DNA from: Scatonaster sp045598705
Lineage (GTDB): Bacteria; Bacillota; Clostridia; Saccharofermentanales; Saccharofermentanaceae
Assembly (NCBI GenBank): GCA_045598705.1
Contig: JAZLMM010000030.1
Coordinates: forward strand, 1 to 64,000
DNA length: 64,000 bases
Direction of reading: 5' to 3'
The number at the start of each line of letters is the position of its first letter. The stretch's first letter is position 1. Below are positions 60,160 to 64,000 of the stretch, piece after piece. A model generated the notes under the pieces. That model was not told the DNA's origin and did no database searches. It saw only the letters and a program-made list of their open reading frames with translations. The position numbers and the translations under genes were made by a program.

Positions 60160-60948
60160 TTATTCCATTGTATTCATTGGCGCGATGACTAGTTCGATTC
60201 CAAAATCACGAATTTCCTGTGCAAGTTTTGTAGAAATTCCAGAATCTGTAATGAGTACATCTATCTTCTCTGCCGGAATAAAGGTGGAGGTTGAATCCGC
60301 ATTGAGCTTGCTAGAATCCACCAATGCGATGCAACGCTTACACTTCTCTGCGAAGCGCTTCTTCAATTCAAGTTCATAGAAGTTATGTCCAGTCAGTCCG
60401 GATGTCAGTGAGAATCCATTTCCAGATACGAAGTAGCTATCACCCGAAATTCGGCGGAGCATCTCTTCACACAGCAATCCTTCAATCGCACCAGAATGTG
60501 GGCGTAGCACACCACCTACAAGAACTGTGCGGAAATTGCTATAACGTTGGATCTCCATCGCGGTATGAATGCCATTTGTTACGATTGTAAGGTTCTCAAG
60601 TTTACTGATGAAAGGAATCATGTGGAAAGTTGTCGAACTTGCATCTATGAAGATGGTCTCGCCCTCATGGACATACTTCCCTGCTTCCTGTCCAATCGCC
60701 GTCTTCTCGGCCACTGACATAACACTACGGCGCATATAGTTCTCAGAAGATGTAGATTGTTTCACCGAATCCGGAATGGATGCACCGCCATGGAAACGCA
60801 CAATCGCGCCTTCACGTTCCAGATCACGAAGGTCACTTCTTACCGTCGCGCCGGTTACACCCAGGCGTTCCATCAGGTCGGTCGTAGAGATCCGGTTTTC
60901 TTTCTCCAATATCTCCAATATTCTCTTTCTTCTGTCGATATTGATCAT
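60160..60948 (-). CDS. DeoR-family sugar-responsive repressor
   Basis: A 262-residue repressor. The N-terminal HTH reads ISTTDLMERLGVTGATVRSDLRDLEREG, and the C-terminal DeoR sensor domain has VHEGETIFIDASSTTFHMI and VTNGIHTAMEI. DeoR proteins normally sense phosphorylated sugars. The start is an ATG seven bases after GAGG; a TTG two codons earlier is rejected. A near-consensus promoter and a direct-repeat operator candidate precede it. No sugar operon follows, so its target is elsewhere or it is autoregulatory. Confidence 0.88.
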   Translation of the reverse strand: MINIDRRKRILEILEKENRISTTDLMERLGVTGATVRSDLRDLEREGAIVRFHGGASIPDSVKQSTSSENYMRRSVMSVAEKTAIGQEAGKYVHEGETIFIDASSTTFHMIPFISKLENLTIVTNGIHTAMEIQRYSNFRTVLVGGVLRPHSGAIEGLLCEEMLRRISGDSYFVSGNGFSLTSGLTGHNFYELELKKRFAEKCKRCIALVDSSKLNADSTSTFIPAEKIDVLITDSGISTKLAQEIRDFGIELVIAPMNTME

Positions 60949-61007
60949 AAACAATCCTCATTTTCTTATACTTTCAGCTCATCCTGTACGAATGCCGAAC
61001 GAAAATT

Positions 61008-61036
61008 ATCATACAAGCCGTTTTATCATTTGTCAA
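61008..61036 (-). promoter_or_regulatory. Promoter of the DeoR gene
   Basis: On the minus strand a consensus TTGACA (61031-61036) and TATGAT (61008-61013) are separated by 17 bases. Confidence 0.75.
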
Positions 61037-61042
61037 CGATTC

Positions 61043-61066
61043 TCTTTCATTTGTTTTCATTGTTTG
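61043..61066. promoter_or_regulatory. Direct-repeat operator candidate at the DeoR promoter
   Basis: Just upstream of the -35 box the plus strand reads CTTTCATTTG then TTTTCATTG then TTTG. This tandem TTTCAttg repeat resembles the direct-repeat operators of DeoR-family repressors. Autoregulation is a reasonable inference. Confidence 0.4.
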
Positions 61067-61111
61067 CATCAAGCTCTCATAAAGGAGTGTCGAGTAAAAG
61101 GAAAATAAAAA

Positions 61112-61139
61112 AAGGCTGTTTCCATATGGAAACAGCCTT
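61112..61139 (-). terminator. Terminator of tRNA-Gln
   Basis: A perfect 28-base palindrome (arms AAGGCTGTTTCC and GGAAACAGCCTT) directly follows the tRNA CCA end, and seven T residues follow it on the minus strand. Confidence 0.9.
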
Positions 61140-61140
61140 G

Positions 61141-61214
61141 TGGCTGCCGAACTAGGATTTGAACCCAGACAAACGGTGCCAGAAACCGGTGTGCTACCCT
61201 TACACAATTCGGCA
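61141..61214 (-). tRNA. tRNA-Gln (anticodon CTG)
   Basis: The 74-base cloverleaf has acceptor arms TGCCGAA and TTCGGCA, with a U1-A72 pair typical of tRNA-Gln. It has a D-arm with GTGT/GCAC, anticodon loop TTCTGGC (anticodon CTG), a T-arm with TTCAAAT loop and an encoded CCA. Pair 27-43 appears as a C-U mismatch; the rest is regular. Confidence 0.85.
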
Positions 61215-61237
61215 ATGTTGTTTAATCAACGCTTGAA

Positions 61238-61266
61238 AGTATAGCAGATGTATACAGATAGTGCAA
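61238..61266 (-). promoter_or_regulatory. Promoter of tRNA-Gln
   Basis: On the minus strand TTGCAC (61261-61266) and TATACT (61238-61243) are separated by 17 bases, about 24 bases before the mature tRNA. Confidence 0.7.
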
Positions 61267-61310
61267 GAGGTTTTTTCGAATTGAACATACAAATCATCCA
61301 CCCATAGAAA

Positions 61311-61340
61311 AGGGTCGTCTCAAGTTTATGAGACGACCCT
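61311..61340 (-). terminator. Terminator of the surface protein gene
   Basis: A perfect 12-base stem (AGGGTCGTCTCA and its complement) with a six-base loop is followed by TTTTCT on the minus strand, 25 bases after the surface protein stop. Confidence 0.88.
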
Positions 61341-61364
61341 CGAAAGCCAACGATTATGCCAAAA

Positions 61365-64000
61365 TCAGTGGCGATAGTATCGACGCTTCTTCTCCATGGA
61401 CATGTAAAGCACAATACCTGCAGCACTGAGTACGAGCATGGTAGCGATACTTACATTCACACTAGTATATGCGCCGGTCTTCGGAAGTACTGCGATCCAC
61501 TTACCATACAAAGCCATGTCTTTGGTAATCTTCGAGCCTTCTACGAATCTCTGCGTGCAGGCCACATCCAGATACCATCCATCGAAGACATACAATGTCG
61601 TTGTACCGGAAGGTGACTGCGTCTTATAAGACGAACCTGGCTGAATAATATCTGTCTGCGGCAGATATACACCATTTGGCACTTCGCCTACGAAGTGATA
61701 TCTCACAATCGGCAACTGCGTCCACTTCGCATAGAGTTTGATTTCCGGCGTAGTCATCGGACCCGGCACATATGGAATCGTGCAATCCGGATCTAAGAAC
61801 CATCCGGCAAACTTATAATCATCACCGTTATAGACAGGGTCTTCAGGCATCGGGAGAATATCACCACGTTTTCCCGGTGGGATCGTAGGATAGATTACGT
61901 CATCTGGACTCGGTCCAGCGCCTGCGCCAGGAAGCAGATTGATGTTTGTAGTCTTTCTGGTCCACTTTCCGTACAGGATCTTGTCCTCATAGATCTTCGT
62001 GCCATCTTCGTACTTCTTGGTGCAATCGCTGTCTACATACCATCCGTCAAAGGTATAGTTGTCCGTAGAGGTCGTCTTCTTATCTGCATCGTAAGCAGTA
62101 CCTTCTGGCATTCTCTCTGTAGCTGGAAGCTTCGCTTCGGAAGGAATATCCTCACCCACAAACTTGTAGCTGACAGTCGGCTGATAGATCCACTTCGCAT
62201 AGAGCGGCAGCTCACCATCTTTCAACGGACCCGGTACATATGGAATCGTACAGTCAGGGTCCACGAACCATCCGCCAAACTTAAAGTCATCTCCGTTATA
62301 AACTGGAGCTGCTGGCATCGGGAGATCATCTCCACGATTCATCGTCGTATTCTTCGGATAAAGTACATCAGACGAATCTGGATGTTTCCCGTTCCCAGGC
62401 TGGAATGTAATATCCGTTGTCAAGCGTGTCCACTTACCGTAGAGCACTTTCTTACCGCCTGGTGCCGTTGTATCGTTGATGACCGTACCGTCTACATAAG
62501 GCGTGGTGCATGCCTCATCTTCGAACCAGCCACTGAATACGTAGTACTCCTTGCTCAGCTTATCTTTGGCCGTGTACTTCGTACCCCAGTCAACAGTATC
62601 ACCGGAAGGAGCCGGTACGCCTTCTGGCTTCACATCACCAACGATCTGATAGCTAATGTCGTACGTCTTCAACGTATTTTCAATATCAGCTGATGTATTT
62701 CCATATGCGCTACCGGAGTAGGAAATAACTGTGGAATATCCCGGTACAGCAACTTCCTCTACTGTATATACATAGTAGCTCTTCGAAGTATCGTAAAGCG
62801 GGAGTTTAGTCCACGTGTAGGTCCATCCGTTCGCACTACTGAGTTCCGCAGTTGGGCTCGCCGCATACGGCTGACCGTTCTGTAGGAGCACAACCGTGAT
62901 TGGGTCATGTGTAGCACTTGGATTGGACCAAATCTTCTTTGCCGTGAAGGTTCTAACATCTGTCAGTGCAGGCGGAGATGGGAATTCGTCCGGATCATAA
63001 GATGTTCCACCGACATCCTTGATCTGCGCAATATTCACTAATCTGGATGCATCTAATTTCGGATCTACATTTACTTTGATCTCCACCTTTGCCGTTTCTC
63101 CAGGTGCAATCGCCTGAATCGTCCAAGTGATTTTTCCGTTTCCATCGTCTACTGCAGTGTCCGGAGCAGTGAATACTAATCCGCCTGGAGTAACAAGTTC
63201 TACACCTCCTGGAAGAATATCCGTGATCACCACGTTGGTAGCTGTCTCATACGCACGCAAGTTCTTCACGGTAATTGTGTATGTGAGTACCTCGCCCGGT
63301 GCCGCCAGATCTGATGCAGTCTTCTTAAACTCAAGATCTGTTGCATCGATAATGTAGGTATTCAGAATATTCGTTGTGCGCGCTTTCGTAGTCGTATCGT
63401 AGCTAACCTTATATCTTCCGTTCATACTACCTTCTTCCAAAGGAGTTTCAATACCAGCCTTATCAACGATCTCACGGAAAATATAGGTATACTCGTTTCC
63501 GTCCTTGTCGTATGGTGGTACAGAAACGGAATCAGCAGGTTTGCCTTGTGTCAGTTCGATGATAGACCCAACAGCCGTGAAACTTGATTCCGTAGCAATC
63601 TTACGATAAAGACGAACTTTCACCGTATCACTGCCGTGACTTGTCCACTGATCGGACCAGTCCTTCGCTACTGCCAGATCTATGTCTACCGGCTTCGCAG
63701 AGAAAGTACTCGTCGGACTCTTCTCTCCTACAGGCTCTCCGTCTGCGGATGCTACCGTTGCCACGTTATCGTACTTCTTCTCCACCTTCAAATCAGCAGG
63801 AACTGTCGCATTGAAGGTAAGCTGTATTGTCTTACCTTCTGCCATATCCAATGTCCATGTGATGACCTGTCCGTTAATCGTGCCTGAGTCACTCACATTT
63901 GAAATGGTCAAGCCACTTGGTACCTCATCAGTAATCACTACATTCTTAATCGGCGCATTCGCGTTCTTGTTCTTCACCGTAATGGTATAAAGAACCGTAC
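61365..64000 (-). CDS. Large LPXTG-type cell-surface protein (5' end outside the window)
   Basis: The reading frame is open to the window edge, so this is only the C-terminal 878 or so residues. In order it shows a DUF11-type repeat (IKNVVITDEVPSGLTISNV), a Cna_B-like domain (SDTVKVRLYRKI), a second DUF11 repeat (VVITDILPGGVEL), another Cna_B-like domain, and five InlB_B/Listeria-Bacteroides-type repeats with FxGWFxDxxC. The sortase signal LPKTG, a membrane helix and a basic tail (KKRRYYRH) end the protein. It is probably an adhesin or pilin-like stalk linked to peptidoglycan. A GTG near 63977 lies inside the DUF11 strand and is not the start. Confidence 0.88.
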   Translation of the reverse strand, partial: TVLYTITVKNKNANAPIKNVVITDEVPSGLTISNVSDSGTINGQVITWTLDMAEGKTIQLTFNATVPADLKVEKKYDNVATVASADGEPVGEKSPTSTFSAKPVDIDLAVAKDWSDQWTSHGSDTVKVRLYRKIATESSFTAVGSIIELTQGKPADSVSVPPYDKDGNEYTYIFREIVDKAGIETPLEEGSMNGRYKVSYDTTTKARTTNILNTYIIDATDLEFKKTASDLAAPGEVLTYTITVKNLRAYETATNVVITDILPGGVELVTPGGLVFTAPDTAVDDGNGKITWTIQAIAPGETAKVEIKVNVDPKLDASRLVNIAQIKDVGGTSYDPDEFPSPPALTDVRTFTAKKIWSNPSATHDPITVVLLQNGQPYAASPTAELSSANGWTYTWTKLPLYDTSKSYYVYTVEEVAVPGYSTVISYSGSAYGNTSADIENTLKTYDISYQIVGDVKPEGVPAPSGDTVDWGTKYTAKDKLSKEYYVFSGWFEDEACTTPYVDGTVINDTTAPGGKKVLYGKWTRLTTDITFQPGNGKHPDSSDVLYPKNTTMNRGDDLPMPAAPVYNGDDFKFGGWFVDPDCTIPYVPGPLKDGELPLYAKWIYQPTVSYKFVGEDIPSEAKLPATERMPEGTAYDADKKTTSTDNYTFDGWYVDSDCTKKYEDGTKIYEDKILYGKWTRKTTNINLLPGAGAGPSPDDVIYPTIPPGKRGDILPMPEDPVYNGDDYKFAGWFLDPDCTIPYVPGPMTTPEIKLYAKWTQLPIVRYHFVGEVPNGVYLPQTDIIQPGSSYKTQSPSGTTTLYVFDGWYLDVACTQRFVEGSKITKDMALYGKWIAVLPKTGAYTSVNVSIATMLVLSAAGIVLYMSMEKKRRYYRH
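61500..62650 (-). repeat. Alternating InlB_B-type repeats in the surface protein
   Basis: Five repeats of about 70-85 residues alternate between two types: one with YNGDD(F/Y)KF(G/A)GWF(V/L)DPDC, the other with Y(T/V)FDGWY(V/L)D..C. The two-unit period (about 155 residues) points to duplication of a repeat pair. Each unit ends in YGKW or YAKW. Confidence 0.75.

Noticed and set aside
63940..63980. GTG at 63977 as start of the surface protein
   Set aside because: The frame continues upstream with TVLYTITVKN, the normal DUF11 strand, so the gene starts beyond the window.
1..64000. CRISPR arrays, insertion sequences, prophage or integrative elements
   Set aside because: No regularly spaced repeats, transposase, integrase or phage structural gene was found in any frame.

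Overview
The window reads as chromosomal DNA of a Gram-positive bacterium, most likely of the class Clostridia. The signs are classical Firmicutes gene orders (rimP-nusA-rnpM-ylxQ-infB-rbfA-nrnA-truB-ribF; tmk-darA-holB-ricT; dnaE next to pfkA), strong GGAGG-type ribosome binding sites, an LPXTG-type wall-anchored surface protein, a spore photoproduct lyase relative, a two-cluster clostridial ferredoxin and a LexA-type SOS box at uvrB. TGA is used as a normal stop. Genus and species cannot be read from the sequence. Almost every base is coding and the genes are ordinary chromosomal ones. I see no phage, plasmid, insertion sequence or CRISPR array.

Layout. 0.2-11.2 kb (minus strand): rodA and lgt follow the large translation/transcription operon rimP to ribF. 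11.4-15.8 kb: a small P-loop protein, a protein of unknown function with a probable -1 frameshift, and an SPFH/zinc-ribbon protein with a Tim44-like membrane partner. 15.8-29.1 kb (minus): mutS2, pfkA, dnaE, uvrB, a small XRE regulator behind a 47-residue peptide gene, tatD and metG. 29.3-35.7 kb (plus): a second zinc-ribbon membrane protein plus SPFH protein pair, a nucleosidase / spore-photoproduct-lyase-like / short-chain dehydrogenase cluster, yfcE and unknown membrane proteins. 36-42 kb: rho with a very long disordered N-terminus, cstA, an mreB-type gene and a TraX-like membrane protein. 42.2-44.7 kb: leuS. 44.8-52.8 kb (minus): a PAS-GGDEF-EAL protein, rsmI, a tRNA/rRNA-type adenine methyltransferase, ferredoxin, ricT, holB, darA, tmk and an Asn/Arg/Gly-rich protein. 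52.8-58.5 kb (minus): folK, folB, folP, folE, an AraC regulator and a degenerate sialate-O-acetylesterase-like protein. 58.7-61 kb: three regulators (XRE, AraC, DeoR). 61.1-64 kb: tRNA-Gln and the 3' part of a large sortase-anchored surface protein that runs off the window.

How the genes work together. The rimP operon couples transcription elongation (NusA), ribosome maturation (RimP, RbfA), translation initiation (IF-2), RNA turnover (NrnA, RnpM) and tRNA/flavin modification. RodA, Lgt and the MreB-type protein serve envelope growth. UvrB, MutS2, TatD, DnaE, HolB and Tmk serve replication and repair. FolE-P-B-K make the pterin half of folate.

The least ordinary parts are: two separate SPFH/zinc-ribbon membrane modules resembling the Bacillus YdjGHI system but with no PspA in the window; a T TTT TTA slippery heptamer exactly where an unknown gene changes frame; an esterase relative that has lost its catalytic Ser and His; the nucleosidase paired with a radical-SAM lyase; a 47-residue basic peptide gene upstream of an XRE regulator; a DUF2161-like gene remnant; and long disordered segments in IF-2, Rho and a small Asn/Arg-rich protein.
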